From NCBI GenBank assembly GCA_033439265.1, contig JAVTVX010000031.1:5069501-5133500 (forward strand): DNA of 64,000 bases, in the 5' to 3' direction. Each line of letters begins with the position of its first letter. Position 1 is the first letter of the stretch. The notes beneath the pieces are model-generated. The model was not told the DNA's origin. It did no database searches and worked only from the letters and a program-made list of their open reading frames with translations. Below are positions 37,639 to 50,949 of the stretch, in pieces. Position numbers and translations under genes: made by a program. This stretch comes from Dillenia suffruticosa (Eukaryota > Streptophyta > Magnoliopsida > Dilleniales > Dilleniaceae).

Positions 37639-39069
37639 TTACGCATGAGGGACAACAGGACGATCAGCGACTACCACTGGTTTGTGAAGTGAGAGGGTGG
37701 AAAATATGGAGATAACCAACATGAAGCCGAGGCCTATAAAGGAAGAAACGAGGGCACCAGCACCGTGGTCGCAGAAGTTATCAAAGTTGCTGCAGATCTC
37801 ATTCCACCTTGCATGGGTATTCCCATTCTTTGCGATCTCTGCCACGAATGCTGCTGCATTTACCCCAGCTGACACAAGTGACACATTCAACTGCGAGTGC
37901 AGAAGAAATAATCCTTTAAGGCTGGGGCCAAAATTATTTGGGAGGTTTAATTGGCCACATAAGAATGAAAGCTTAGATATGGACACATTTTTTTTTTTTT
38001 TAATTTAACGACTAAATAATATAGTTCCAAAAAATTCTCAAAGAGAACAATATTAAGATTCAATATTAACAAATAGTGGGCAAAAATGTTAAATTCCTTA
38101 ATCAAGTTTTGGGTTCAGAAATTGAGAATGATAAAAGCTACGTTAATAGAACTGTTCTTAAAATGGGCTCAATAAGTGTTCAAATTGGATTACTCAGAAT
38201 ATAATTTTAAATATCGGTTAATATAGCACCAAAAAAAAGATTTTAGGATTCAATCAACTTCTCTTCCTTTCGGCTTTGATAATATTGAAATTATTTTCTT
38301 GAAAGCATTTTTTTTTTTTTTAAAGAAAAGGTCTTCTTAAGAAGAGTTCTAGTGGGTCACCAAAAGAAGAAAAAAGTCATCCAAGTTACTAATATTGTTG
38401 GTTAAATCTCTTTAGATAGAAATAACATTGCCCTGCCCCAATTATTTTTATTTTTTAATGTCATAATTTTAGAAATTATGGTGCTGTCTACCTCAAAGAC
38501 CCCGGGCCACGTATTGTATGCCAGATGTTGCATAACCATGTGTACATGATATTTAAAATCAAAGACATGGGAAGTTTTGTACTTCAAATCATTTACCATG
38601 TCCGAAACAGCTATATAGACACCACGGAGACCTTTGAAATCGAACTTGCGCAGACAAATAGCCATCACTATCATCAGAAAATTGTGGAGACTTGCCATGC
38701 CATTTGTTATGACAAAGAATCTGTACCATCAATTGGTGCCAATGAATGGAGAAAAAAAAAAGTGCAGCAATCAATTGGAGAGCTGAAATGGCATTGATGA
38801 AGAATACACAAAGAAATATAAAGGAAAGCTTACACATTAGCAGGGGTATGTTGAAACTTGGCAGTGATAGTTGCAGTAACAGGTTTAGTCCCAACAGTGG
38901 CAATCACAAAGGTTTTGGATTCTTTATTGAGGACCATCACAATTGTAGCCGACAGAGTTGCAAAAAGAGCGACTAGTCTTAGCAATATAATTCGCCATTC
39001 TATTGGCTTTGTCGCTATAATCTCCATTGATCCACTCTCAGGCTTTTCGATATCCATCTCCGTGGCCAT
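37639..39069 (-). CDS. CASP-like membrane protein (CASPL/UPF0497), 203 residues
   Basis: Three exons: 39069-38834, 38720-38597 and 37890-37639, with introns of 113 and 706 bp and phases that fit (AAT GT then A at the first junction). The start MATEMDIEKPE lies about 25 codons before the first membrane segment. Four hydrophobic segments are visible: RIILLRLVALFATLSATIV, VFFVITNGMASLHNFLMIV, VYIAVSDMLNVSLVSAGVN and LVSSFIGLGFMLVISIFST. The Arg in the first and the Asp in the third are the charged residues conserved in the family. KNGNTHARWNEIC and a CDHG loop are also typical. CASPs scaffold plasma-membrane domains (Casparian strip); roles of CASP-like members are less defined. A possible AATAAA is the complement of 37525-37530. 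Subgroup not assigned; it looks like CASPL1. Confidence 0.9.
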
Positions 39070-40177
39070 TTGGTGTAAGCTGAGGGAGAAGGAGAGGGAG
39101 ATGGGCAAGTTTGATAGCCAAGATTGATCTTTCGTTAATATAGATTTTGAGAGAGAGAGTAGATGGCCAGCTTTGTAAGGATTCCAATAAGGGGGAGTGG
39201 AGCGTGTGGTATTGTCTAACCAAACGCAGCAGAATTGAAGTCCTGGGGTTTGGTAGTTTTGTTCGGAAATTGTTTGTGCCATATGGTTAACTGCTTATTG
39301 ACTGACCCCATTTATGTAGCAATTGAGTGAGAGACTGATGAACGTGCAGTATTCTCACCTTCACATTTGACTCGCTACCAAACAGAAACAGAAAAAAATG
39401 TGGCAATTCAGCTCTCTTCTTATTTCGAGTCTGTTGTGTTCGTTTTTATGAAGTTAATGATCATACAAGACACCGGCATTTCAACAACCAAAATACTACA
39501 TTAAAAGACCTACTCATAAATTACTCTGTTTTATTAAATGCCTCAGATTTTGCATTTGCCAAATCCGACCGAAATGACTAGCATCCCTCATCACTCGGAT
39601 TCATTAACCAAATGGTTAACTATCATATTTACAAGGAGACTATAGGCTCAAGTTTTAGATTGATAAGGGTACCTTTTAGGTACTTTCTAACTTCTAATCA
39701 TCAATTTTGCTGCGTTGAACAAAATACAATGAAGATGTTTGAAATACCTCCAGGGTATCAGTCTCCCCAGATATAACTTGAATCACAAATGGACTAATAC
39801 AGTAATGAATAAGCCAATGCAGCTCTATGCCAAGAATGTGTTCCAACTTCATCTTATTGCAGGCAAGACATCAAACTCCAAGGAAAAATAAATAAGTAAA
39901 TAAAGCCAAGGCTTGCAGGCTTGCATCATCCCATTACAAAGCAAATAAAGATTTAATATTGAATCTGTTCAGCCGGACATCCCAAAGCAAACCAATTGGA
40001 CCACTAACTCAATTCAATCAACACACCCTTTTCCCACATATACAAAATCAAATTTTCTAAGTTTTGTATTTGACTTATATTGTACCCAAAATAATAATAT
40101 GCACAACCAATGTCCATGTCCACGAGCCAGGTCCACCCGCAGCATATCATATAACATAATACAAAATTTTAATTGGA
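39070..40177. other. intergenic between CASPL start and LSD1 stop; no gene
   Basis: Contains a (GA)-rich tract (39144-39160) in the likely CASPL leader and otherwise AT-rich sequence without motifs. Overlapping ORFs are antisense to the CASPL first exon. Confidence 0.5.
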
Positions 40178-43100
40178 TTACTTTTTATCTGTTGTGATGC
40201 CAACGACGACATTACTCACCTGCAATATTGATTGTTTCATAAGAAATTTTAACATTTTCAATAGCGAGGAGGAAAAAAAAAAAAAAAAAGAAAAGAAAAG
40301 AACAAAGTAAGATAGTTGACAGAGGATTCACCAGTTTGCCACTTTCATCGACAGACATGGGGTTCTCGACAACCACAGTTTGGCTCTGAGATTGAGGCAG
40401 CACCTGCAGCATAGTAGCAGTGACAAACAGATTTTAAAAACATAATAACTTCTACAGTGTTAAAACCTTCATGGCCGAAATCCCAAGGAGTTAAAGAACT
40501 TACAGTGGAAGATGAAGGCATTGATCCAGACACTGCTGTCCCATTAGGTCTGTTGACAGGAATGGGAACCCTCACGTTTCCCATCTGCAGAAGATTATGG
40601 TAAAAAAGAACTTAAAAAATCATCCCTAGTAATAAAAAGCAAACAAGGAGCAACTTCCATGATGAGGAGCGTTGAGATAGAAATAGACTCCAATTGAGGA
40701 TACCCGAAGATTAATAACATCTGGTCATGCACTGAGACCTTCAACATACGAACCCAAATATGAGATGATTACAATCATATAAAAAGCGTTAGGGAAACCC
40801 AAATGGTTTGGCTTTGGCATGAAGCTAAGCTGAGATGAATTGACATCCCAAGTTGCCATTGCAAATTATGGAAGAAGTAGCCTCCACATAACTTTTTGAT
40901 TGTTATTTTGTTTCGATAAACTTTAAATTCCCAATATTCATTTATTTTCCCAACAAAATTTAAAATGGTTAGGATATTTTCTGTAAGAGCCTTAATGAAA
41001 GCATCAAAAGAAAATGTAGCACACAGTTATCAAGGCAAAAAAAAAAAGGAAATTTGACTTAATTTTCAGCACGCATGCACCAATAAAGACACATCCAAAC
41101 TCACAACACTCCTACCGGCAATGATATGCATCTATCCCCCCTCGCCCTCCTCCCCCCAAAAAAAAAACCTAAATAAAAGTTTTTGAATCTGCTAGCACCA
41201 GAGTGGGTTTCCAAAGAAATAAATACCAGGATTTCGATATCAAACAACTTCAGCCTTTCTCAAGAGCATATTAAATAACAACTATAAGTTTTTACATAAT
41301 TAAATTTCCAGATCAATTTTTAACTCCAAAATATTAGCTTGCATCAAATAGGAAATCGACCAATACTTACACCAACATTTGTAATAAAGTGACAAACTGC
41401 ACATTTGACAGATGGAGCTCCATATGGATACATTAGTGTTGTATGGCAATTCCCACAGTTAACATGAGCAACCTGGTTAGCTTTACATGCAAAAAACCAA
41501 ATTAAGTCCAAAAACGTCAGGTATACTAACAAAAACAAAAAGGTAATAGCACTCCTGGGTTTGGAAAAAATCAAAGTCATTATACTGCAGTCTTACCATC
41601 ACCATAATTCATAACTGAAACAACTAAAAACAATATTCTAATACCAACAATGAAAGCAAGGAACATCAATGAAACAAATAAAAGGAGACCAGAAAAATGC
41701 ATATCCCCTTTTACAGGTGGAATGTAATAATAAGGATTCAAAGTCAAATAGGAGGTGATGCACATTTTGATGTCAGGAGATATAGTAGCTTCAACAGTGG
41801 CAATAATGAGTTCGAAAGTTTAGTTGGAAAGGATATCATCAGACTATCGTTAACTCATTCAACACACAATTTATGCAAAGAGTGCAAGAACCAATGAGGT
41901 GAAATAATTCAAGGAAATCAGATCTGGACTTGGAAAACATATAGGATAGCTTCATTTAGGATCAGAAAATACTCATCAGTCAAGGCTATAGAAGAGGCTC
42001 AATGAATCATCTCTTTCAATCTGAGGCCTGTACAATCTTTCAATTAAAGGATACACATCAATTTCAAAACAGATGCTCTAAATCTTGACTGAAAATATAT
42101 TTTAGAGGTTTCTACACTGTTACTTGGTCAGCCCAACCCAACACAAACAACGAACTAACCAAAGCCAGAAGCCTAGAGTTTAGGATGCTCAAACCAAGAG
42201 AAGTTTATCAGTTAGACTATCCAATTTATTTCATGCACTTTTCTATCTAGGTGTTTCAATCACAATATGACTCCACGGAAGGTCTACGGATTACCATTAC
42301 ACAGATTTGACAACAATTTCAAGGAGTGCTAGTATGGAGGATCAAGGTCCTGCATTTATTGTCGAAGAAATGCACTGGCCTTTAGCCACATCACTCATGC
42401 TGCTAGAGTAGAAAATGAAGTATAACTGATGGCTCGCTTAATCAATAGAAATGATAGAGAAGAAATATAACAAGTTCTTTCCTGACAAAAATGATAACTA
42501 CTGCTCCAATTCCTGTCACCCCAGTACTAGTAACAGAACTTATTGTCATAATAACAATGCAGGAAAAACAAACTAGCTCAACAGCATAACATTATGTGGC
42601 TGGTCAAGTTTATCAAACGGCAGGATAATCAGGAATGTATCTTCACATTTACTGCGAGAGTAATTAGCATTTGTACCTGGTACCATGTTGACTGTGTGAC
42701 AGCAGGAGCACCTTACACTTGCAGCCCCTCGCGCATGCATCAGCAATGTCCGGCAACCACCACAAATCAGTTGAGACATTTCTAATCATGAAGACAAGTT
42801 GTAATATCCAAGTGGACATAAGGAACTAAATGTTAATAGTGCATCATAATATACTGAAGAGTAACCTAATGCATCTGTTGCCCTGAATGAGTGTAAGTAG
42901 TCTCCATGCAGGTGAAAAATCATGCTCATGGCTGAGCACTTGATGCATTTTTTGTCCCTAAAAGCCCTAGACAGAATTAACCCTCTCCACCATTAAGAAG
43001 CAACAACAGAAGAAGAAAAACCTAAAGAACAGGAAGATGCCACGAATTTTTATTTAATTGAAAACAAAATGCAATGGCACCCTTCAAAGAAAAGCTCAAG

Positions 43101-44771
43101 GAGTTCTGTGGCTTCAATTGTTTTCTTATGATCCAGATATAGGGCCTGACCAGAAGGACAAATCCCATGCTATTGTAACCCCCCCCTTAAAAAAGATCAA
43201 GGAGTGAGAATACAAGAAACATTGGAATTTGTGGTGATTGGGGAATGGGGTTAAGGCAACTAAAGACTGAGATGAGAACGATAAAACAATGATACATACT
43301 GATGTAGAGCAAAACATGGAAGAGGAGCAAGAACCTAGGTTGGAGAAAAAGATACCAAAGAGATAGAGGAGGGAGGCATATAGCCATTTTTCCAAATGTT
43401 CAGAGACTTGTTCGTTCTAAACAGTGTAATTATCATAATAATTCTAGGCCGAATCACATGCACAGCTAAATGCTTGGCCAAAATTTACAAAACAATTTTG
43501 TGGTGATATTAAAGGATTTAATTTCATTCCAATAACAGAAGAAAAACAGAGTTCTAATGATACCGGATGTCATAATTTTTATCATTACACGTCGATTCTT
43601 TGCTGGCCAAAAAGACTAATTAGAAAGTGCTCCGTGTGATGCACAAGCATTCCAGAAACTTACTTTCCTTATTTTTACTTTATAGTTCCTTAGTTTTTGG
43701 AGCTCTTATTCGGGTTTTATATTTTTGGGCCTTTAAGCGAGTCGAGTGACCGGCATATAACTGGAAATGAAATTTGATTTTGAACTTAGATTTGCACTGG
43801 TTTTGAACTGTGCTTTGGTCCTTTCTCCGAGGATGCAGGAGAAGATCTAGAGGTTTGAATTTTGACTGATTAATTTTGGTTTTTTTAACTAATTTTATGA
43901 TGGTCAACATTAAGGAAATCAAGAGGTTTGAACCATTCCCTTGGATCCGGTTGAGAGGTGCAGCACAGTAGTTGAGACTTCCTAAGGAAAAGGAGTAAAA
44001 GCTCAATATCAAAGCTCAGAAATCAATTGAACCAATGCTGACTAGGCAGTTCTAATTCACTAGACTCACTTCTTTCCCTCGATCACATCCAACTTATATT
44101 ATGCATCTTGGAATGTTGAGTTTATTACTCTAAATCTGAACTATGCAACATCTGAATTTTTGAAACAAAAAGGATTGAAGTAAAATTAAGGGAGAAAAAA
44201 TTACTAACTACGAAATTTTTCTTTGCCATGTCCACAAGTTATAGGCAAACATTCATTAGCAGTTGCTTCTAGAATAATATAAATTTGCTAAGTATGAAAT
44301 ATTTAGGCAAAATCATTAACCGTATCGTAGTCATATAATATGTTCAAATTCCATAATATGCAATACTTTTGAGAAAGCAGGTATCACCATTTCTAAATTA
44401 TGAGGTGCTTGTATCATGTACTGATGTTTGTATTTCAAAGCTTTCAGATGAATAGAGACTTTACTCATTTATCATGAGCATAGATAGATCTTACAGAATT
44501 CTCTCACATGTTAAATCCTGCTGTGTCTATTTTACTAATTATTATTTGAAGCACCAACAAAATTTCTCACTTCGCTTTTATAAATTCACATTTCTTGCTG
44601 ACTTGCGAAAAACAAAAGAAATTGAAGGTAAAAAAATGACATAAGAATACCTGGAGGTGTAACTGGTGGGATTGATGTTACTGCATTACACAATGCACAA
44701 CAAACATTTGTAGCTCCTCTAGGATAGAGAAGAATGTTCCTGCATCCGCTACACACAACTTGGCTCTGCAT
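40178..44771 (-). CDS. LSD1: LSD1-type zinc finger protein (LESION SIMULATING DISEASE 1 orthologue), 176 residues
   Basis: Six coding exons: 44771-44651, 42781-42677, 41480-41371, 40584-40504, 40403-40332 and 40219-40178, all GT..AG and in phase. Three LSD1-class zinc fingers (CxxCRxxLxYPxGAxxVxCxxC): Cys7-Cys28, Cys47-Cys68 and Cys84-Cys105, each on its own exon. The tail has [33 protein letters not shown] and [12 protein letters not shown], nearly identical to what I recall for Arabidopsis LSD1 and absent from LOL1. LSD1 is a negative regulator of cell death and superoxide signalling and a scaffold for transcription factors and metacaspase AMC1. The ATG is preceded by an acceptor-like GAGCAG two bases before it, pointing to a 5'UTR intron. 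Confidence 0.94.
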
Positions 44772-47119
44772 GGCTGCTCATGGGAGGATGAAAAACAATA
44801 GCTTAATTGGGAAATCAAAGGTATTAGAGAGTGTGAAGTAAAATAATGTAAAGGCTACCATATTGTTGTGAGAGAAGATGTTTACAAACATGGGGCCTAA
44901 TGCCTAAAATATAGATTCAAAATGCACACGACCATTATGTAATGCCCCACTATCTAATGCCATATTGTGAATAATTCACCCAAATAATTATTTAACAATT
45001 CAAGTATTAACATCTTTCATAAATTATGTTGGCACCCAAAACTATTGGTGCTCTGCTTTGCCCCTAAGAGTAACCTCTTCTGTGTCAGAAACAGATTGGG
45101 AAGTATTCCAACTCAAGATAATCTTCAAAGGGAAGGCATAACTTTTTATATGTGTTATGTAAAGGCAAGTTTGAGTCTAATTGTTGCTTAATTGCACATG
45201 GACTCAATCCTCATGGACAAAATTTTTTTCTTTTGCGCAATTGTTGGGTGACCCCAAGCTCCGAACAAAATGAGTTCTGGGGTTGCAGGAGTGTGAAGGT
45301 ATGAACAGCAAAGAGATCTTTCATGATGCTTTCCCTTGGCATGTTTTGGTAGGTTTGTAGGAAGCAAAGGAATACAAGAATCTCTGATTGATGGTGTTAC
45401 AGATAATTTCATGAGGTGTTTATATTTTGGACAACTTCAAAATCACAGAATTTGTAAATGTTGAAAGTGTAGATTCTCTTTCATTGTAGAGTGATGGGTA
45501 AGCAGCTTGTAGGTGCTTTCTTCCCCTATTTTTTATTTCCTTTCCTATGAATAAAATCTTTTTTCCATTTAAAAAAGGATCGGGTTAGAGGTAGTTTCAA
45601 TTATGCCAGCATAAAATCTCCATCATGCCACAACCACTTGAGTGGTTTAACTAAAGGCCAAGTAAGTCTTTGATACGCCAAAATAAACGAAATAGAATTC
45701 CAAGAGCAAACCACACTTTTGACTTAAAGTTTGGGCCCCTGGGGGTCAATAACCAAATTGATTTTCAATGGACCAGTAAGGTCTACACAATTTCCTTGCC
45801 ATAAAATCCTTCTCAAACACTAATTATGGGTGCTATAATAGAATATGAAAGTGGAATAACGTCTAGTGTTTGTAAATTCTCTACTAAAAGAATGTGAGAT
45901 TTTTGAGTTGTTTGTTTAAATAGTATCTATAAAGCTCTTCTAAATTATGATATTAAGTATCAAAGCCGAACGTTGGCTAGATATTAAGCATTAGATTACG
46001 CAGTAATTAGAGCCCATTTTTCAACGAAGTTCTACGAAAAAGAAATTTTCATACATTTTTACACCTTCAGACCCTAAACTAATGATATCAATAACCTTTC
46101 CCTTCCATGGGCGAAACCTTTGCACAAAAAGTGTACATCAAGGTTGGGATGATGCCAGAATCTCTCCGAAATGATGATTCATGTGGGCCTACTACTTTGA
46201 AGAACCTCTTCCCAGACCTCTCTGAAATAGCTAGGGCATCTGTGATGGTCTGCAATGTGGTGAAGCATAGCAATCTTCTAAGAAGAGGGGCTGCTCTTCT
46301 GAAGAGATGTATTGTGTGAAAATGGGAGCTACTAGGTGTTTATCACTTACAACTTCATTGTTCATGGACAAGAGGCTAATAGGATAAAGTTTTATCCATG
46401 CTACATGTACACTCTGAATAGTGAACTACGAGCGGGTTGGCATGTTTTATAATAAAGAGGTATGTTAGTAGTTAAATCTTTCAACCAACCATTTAGTTAG
46501 TCTGGAGGCAGAGAAATTCAAGAACGTTTTATGGCACAGAGAGAAACTTTGTTACTTCCACTGATACGTGGTTTAAATCTCTTCAGTTCTGTTCTCTACA
46601 GTCAGGTCTGAGGAGAATGTCTTGCCTTTCAAAGATGAAATGCTTCTCCTTTAGGTTGCACATGGCAAACCACCTGCGTGTGTGTAACGAATTTTTTTCT
46701 AAAGAAAGCACACCACAATAAATTTGAATTCTACACTTCCAACAATCATTCCCACAAGAAATCACAAATAGATAGCATAATCCTAAATTTTATATCATGG
46801 CTTGGCCACGAGCATGTCCATAAGACAATGAAATAACAAGGACCTGTATACATAAGAATATGGAGAAGGGACTTCCTATTAAACAATATTTTGAACAAGT
46901 AACATCAACGTAGAGATGTTTTCTCACAAAGAAACTAATACTTAAAAAGTTTACTTGAAACAAGGGAACGTCCAATCTTACAATTACTCCAAAACATATT
47001 ATTCAATCTAATCACATAAAATCTACGGTTACCAAAGTAAACTTAAAAGCTTCCATGAACCTCAAGATGCTAGCCATAAAAAATAAGAATAATTATATCA
47101 AATTCATAGGTGAAAAGCC

Positions 47120-47330
47120 TTTTTTGTGGATACAACAACAACAACAAACTGAACCTCAATCTCATATTTTGGGATTAAGCATTTGAGAGAGCAATATAGC
47201 AGAGAAGAAAGAATAAAACAAAATAAAATAAAAATAAAAATAAAAACAAAAACAATAACAATGAAAAGAGAAAAATAAAAATAAGCTATCTATAAAAACT
47301 TAACATAATGATGATGATGATGATGATCAT
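47120..47330. repeat. ACAACAACAACAA repeat with A-rich and (GAT)n tracts, retroposon-like
   Basis: ACAACAACAACAACAAACTG followed by CCTCAATCTCATATTTTGGG resembles the 3' end of a common dicot non-LTR repeat. It is followed by (AATAA)n and (ATG)n at 47307-47328. Family not certain. Confidence 0.35.
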
Positions 47331-49334
47331 TCAATTATTTCAGATTCTCCTACGCCACTCATTCATATCTATAGTTATCTTCTCAATTAAACTCTTGATA
47401 CTCATATTTTTACGTATAATTTACATCCAAATTTTCAACGATTTACCCCAATATTTAATTAAATTTCCTACGGTTCTTACTCCTCCTAGCTAGTGCATCT
47501 TTGGGTTTTACTCATTCTCTTTTTTTTTTTCCTTCCTCCCTTGTGGATAGCTTCTTGAAAAGCTTTTTTCAATTTTTGTCTTCCTCTAGATCTTTTTTCT
47601 CTTTTGTGGAGGTTGTTCTTTTTCCCATGTCTTTCTAGCATTTGTGCAAACACCATCTTGCTGGTCTTTACACTCCAATCAAAAGAAATTATAAAAGAGC
47701 CGTTATCTTGATACTAAAATTTCATACATCTTATATGAGGTGAGTGTATAATTCTTAAAAACAACTTCCCTACGGATATAGTCATCTATACATTGCCCAT
47801 CCTCGACCCCAAGGAATAATTGGATGCATTAAAATCCATACCACCTTTATGACTAGAACAATTGAAGAATTATAAGATTGTGAAGAAATGAATCTTCATG
47901 AAACTAGTAATGCAGGGCGACCCCCAACTAGTGAAATCATCTTCTCAAAACATGGATGATTTTCCTTTCATGGGCTTGCACAAGCCTGTTTACCAAAAGA
48001 GCCTTAAACATTAGTTTCAAAAAGCCCGGGGTGCTACAGACACCATAATGCTTAGTAACTTGAAATATTTCAACATCATATCCACTAGATTGAAATTGGG
48101 GGAAAAAAAGTCTAATCTTCCTAATGATACCATTTTTAACTCACCATCACATACTAATTAAGAACCTTAGAATGGAAGGTTCACCCCCTCCCTAAGAAAA
48201 GAAACAAAATAAACAACAATAGCTGAGTCAACATATTATCTGGTTTAAAATGTAATGTTGTAAGGCCTTGAACCAGGCTGAAACATGTCTAACACATAGC
48301 TTTGAAGTGCCTTAGGAGTTGTGTCCAAAGAAGTTTCTTAAGGCAAATAAGCCTCCTTTGTATCAGTGTCAGTGCAGCACAACAAATTACTAAATATACT
48401 TTACTGAATAATTATAATTGGGCACCTTTATTCAAACAATGCTAAACTGTGTACTGTTCTACAATTAGTACTACTATAAAGAAATTTTCAAACTTAAGTG
48501 CCACTGGCTTTCAGGTATCCCTTCTGTTAATATCATGTAGAAAAGGATATGTGCATGAGAGGATGAATGAGAATAATAGTAAGTTCAATTGTGAAGTCCT
48601 TTTGGGTAGTTCAAACAACTTAGGATCAAGCCCTACCTTCAACGAGGCTGGTGGTAGGACAAGGGAAGGATTCCCAACTCTAACCAGTCACTACCAAAGG
48701 ATGTGGCATGGTGTGGCAGAAACATAAACCATAGGATACAAAAAAATAAAGTGGGATGATGATGGCATAAACCAAATTTATCTAGACTCCTTTCCCCCTG
48801 GGGATCAACATTTCGAATCATGCCTCGTTAGCATGGGTTTGTTTTTCTGATTATCCACATCACTCCAAGTGTGATCCCATTTATGCACAAAAGTTAACTA
48901 ATCCCGTGTGTTTTCTGAGTATTTATTCTTCAATAAATTTTAGTTGATATTTAATCAACTTTTAAGCCAAATTTCACTTATTACTAAACTGGATAATATT
49001 ATATCTTTATTTACTGGTTAAATATTTTAAAACAATCATAAAATATTTGGATGAAAGGATGAAACAAACCACAGCCTTAAATAGCATCCTAGGTATCCAA
49101 CTAAGCTTGCCTCATTCATGGACATATACTCATACCTTTTACTGTACATTAATGGTTTTAAATGGAGAAAGCACTGAGCATAGGCATGCTTTTTTATGAA
49201 TAAAATGAGGGGGAGCAACACGATTACTTCCCAAAAGATCATCCATCCTAGTACTACTCTCGCCCAAGCACGTTTCACTGCAGAGGTCTGAAGGGCTCCA
49301 GTACATTAGTAATCCTTTTTTATGCTTTTAAAGT

Positions 49335-49586
49335 GTAGATAAGCAAGTTACATTGTAATCTTACCCCACCCATGTGTCATCTATGTTGTACCCCATCCCA
49401 CATCTCATTTATGACATCGTTTTTGTTGGGCCAAATGCATAAAATCACAGCCCTCGTCGTGTGGATAAGCAGGTCACATTGTAATCTTACCCCGCCCATG
49501 TGGCATTTACGCCATACACCATCCAGCGTCTCATTTACAGAGTGGTTTTTGTTGGGCCTAATGCATAAAATTGAAGCTCACTGTGC
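49335..49586. repeat. tandem duplication, period 126 bp
   Basis: Two copies begin at 49335 (GTAGATAAGCAAGTTACATT) and 49461 (GTGGATAAGCAGGTCACATT) and stay alignable through TTTTTGTTGGGCC and AATGCATAAAAT. Roughly 80 percent identical by eye. Confidence 0.75.
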
Positions 49587-49829
49587 ACACACAGTCCATA
49601 GTTTGCTGCTCCCGCTATGATGTTTCCCATATAGGCATGCCAAGGCAACTTTACAACGAAAGGAAAATAGTTTAATATTTTAGGTGACTTGGAAGCATGT
49701 AGAGATACAGAAGTAGAGTTCGAGAGAGTGTTCATAAATTTTTTTATGGCAAAAAGACTGATGTCATTCAAAATGATAGCTTAAATAATAGAGTATTAAT
49801 GGTTGCCGTTCAAGAGCAGTTTTCACTTA

Positions 49830-50400
49830 TCACCTGTGGAGAAACCTGCAGTCCTGCGGCTGGCATCACTTCAATAGTTTAGCCAATAGTAGAGGAATTT
49901 TTTTGTCTACGTACGTCTAGGTGGGTACCATCCAGCCCTAGAATGTCTTGTGCTGCTATGGAGCACATAGGTTGATGGACAAAGTGCCAACAAAGTTAGA
50001 AAATATTATACACTACTGGAGGTTACATAGTGCCATATCTTATCATGGCTAAAGGACGTGCAAACACTTCCAGAAGTATTCCCACAACAAAGCTTCTAGG
50101 CCTTCGGAGTTAGTCTATGGGCTTGAATGATGCCCTTGAAATTCTTTCAACTTCTGACAATTAGACAACTCTGTTTTATTTCATCAAAGGCAGCAGACTA
50201 AGTTCCCTTGTTCAGATAAGGAGCCACTTTAAATGCCATCAATTTTACAATGGAATAATTCATGCACCAACACAATATTTTCCCCGGAGTATGCCTTTAA
50301 AATCCTCTTCAAACTCATGCACTTTTAAGCGTATCTCTTGAGCAGAGGCCATTCTGATGCCTTGCACAGTGTCGATGCATATTATAGACAGAACAGAACA
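49830..50400 (-). pseudogene. decayed coding-like segment of unknown origin
   Basis: On the minus strand, pieces such as MASAQEIRLKVHEFEEDF and, past stops, KLKEFQGHHSSP and TNSEGLEALLWEYFWKCL read like protein-coding sequence with normal composition. They do not match any family I can name. Several stops lie between the pieces. Confidence 0.3.
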
Positions 50401-50696
50401 TATTTCACGTTTTGTAATTATATCATTGAAGTTTTTGATAAACCCTAAAATAAAGCTTTGGACAGACCAAATATTGAATTGAACTTAATCATTATCAATT
50501 CCAAATTGTTTAAATAGATGAAGACACCATCAATTAGATTCAAACAATAATCAATCGAGAAACACAAAAAACGAAGTAAAATATCCACCCACTAAATCAT
50601 ATGAGGATCTTGCAGACCAAAACCGACCAAATTGAATAAAGAAGAAGCATCTACAGCTTTTGATACCAGAAAATCAGCAAAAGGAAATTGGCGAGT

Positions 50697-50915
50697 ACCT
50701 TATCAAATTATGCTTAATATTAGGATTAGGAGACGCCGATCCCCTAGCCCTGGCAATGGCGACTGAAGGTGTCGAACGCCCTGACAAATGAATCTCTGTC
50801 AGGTATTCAATTGAGTGGTTGAAAATTTGGAAATGGGAAAATGGTTCAAGTCAAAAGAAAAGGATTAGGGTTTTGGAAAGATTAAAGTTGGGAGATTGCA
50901 TGTCTTGCTTGGAAA
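50697..50915 (-). other. candidate 5'UTR exon of LSD1
   Basis: On the minus strand this runs from just below a TATA-like box to the splice-donor-like AAGGTACTC at 50697. It is richer in GC than its surroundings (GTCGCCATTGCCAGGGCTAG near 50750). It has no long ORF. Linking it to LSD1 is an inference from matching donor and acceptor and the lack of any other minus-strand gene between. Confidence 0.4.
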
Positions 50916-50937
50916 GATTAAATTTGGGTAAAATTGA

Positions 50938-50946
50938 AATTATAGG
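50938..50946 (-). promoter_or_regulatory. TATA-like box for the candidate LSD1 first exon
   Basis: The complement reads CCTATAATTTC, about 30 bp before the assumed transcription start near 50910. Confidence 0.35.
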
Positions 50947-50949
50947 GTA

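Larger units (their letters stand above)
44772..50696 (-). other. probable long 5'UTR intron of LSD1; no intact gene inside
   Basis: Between the acceptor just before the LSD1 ATG and a good donor at 50696 (TTTGATAAG then GTACTC) lies about 5.9 kb of intron-like AT-rich DNA. It contains a 126-bp tandem duplication, a (GAT)n tract, an ACAACAACA-type repeat and one decayed coding-like patch near 49830-50400. Short ORFs are unremarkable. The alternative is that the 50.7-kb exon belongs to another, unseen transcript. Confidence 0.45.

Noticed and set aside
38830..39282. 150-codon ORF with the CASPL first exon, starting upstream at 39282
   Set aside because: The upstream 70 codons have no similarity to CASPLs; the family start fits the internal ATG at 39069.
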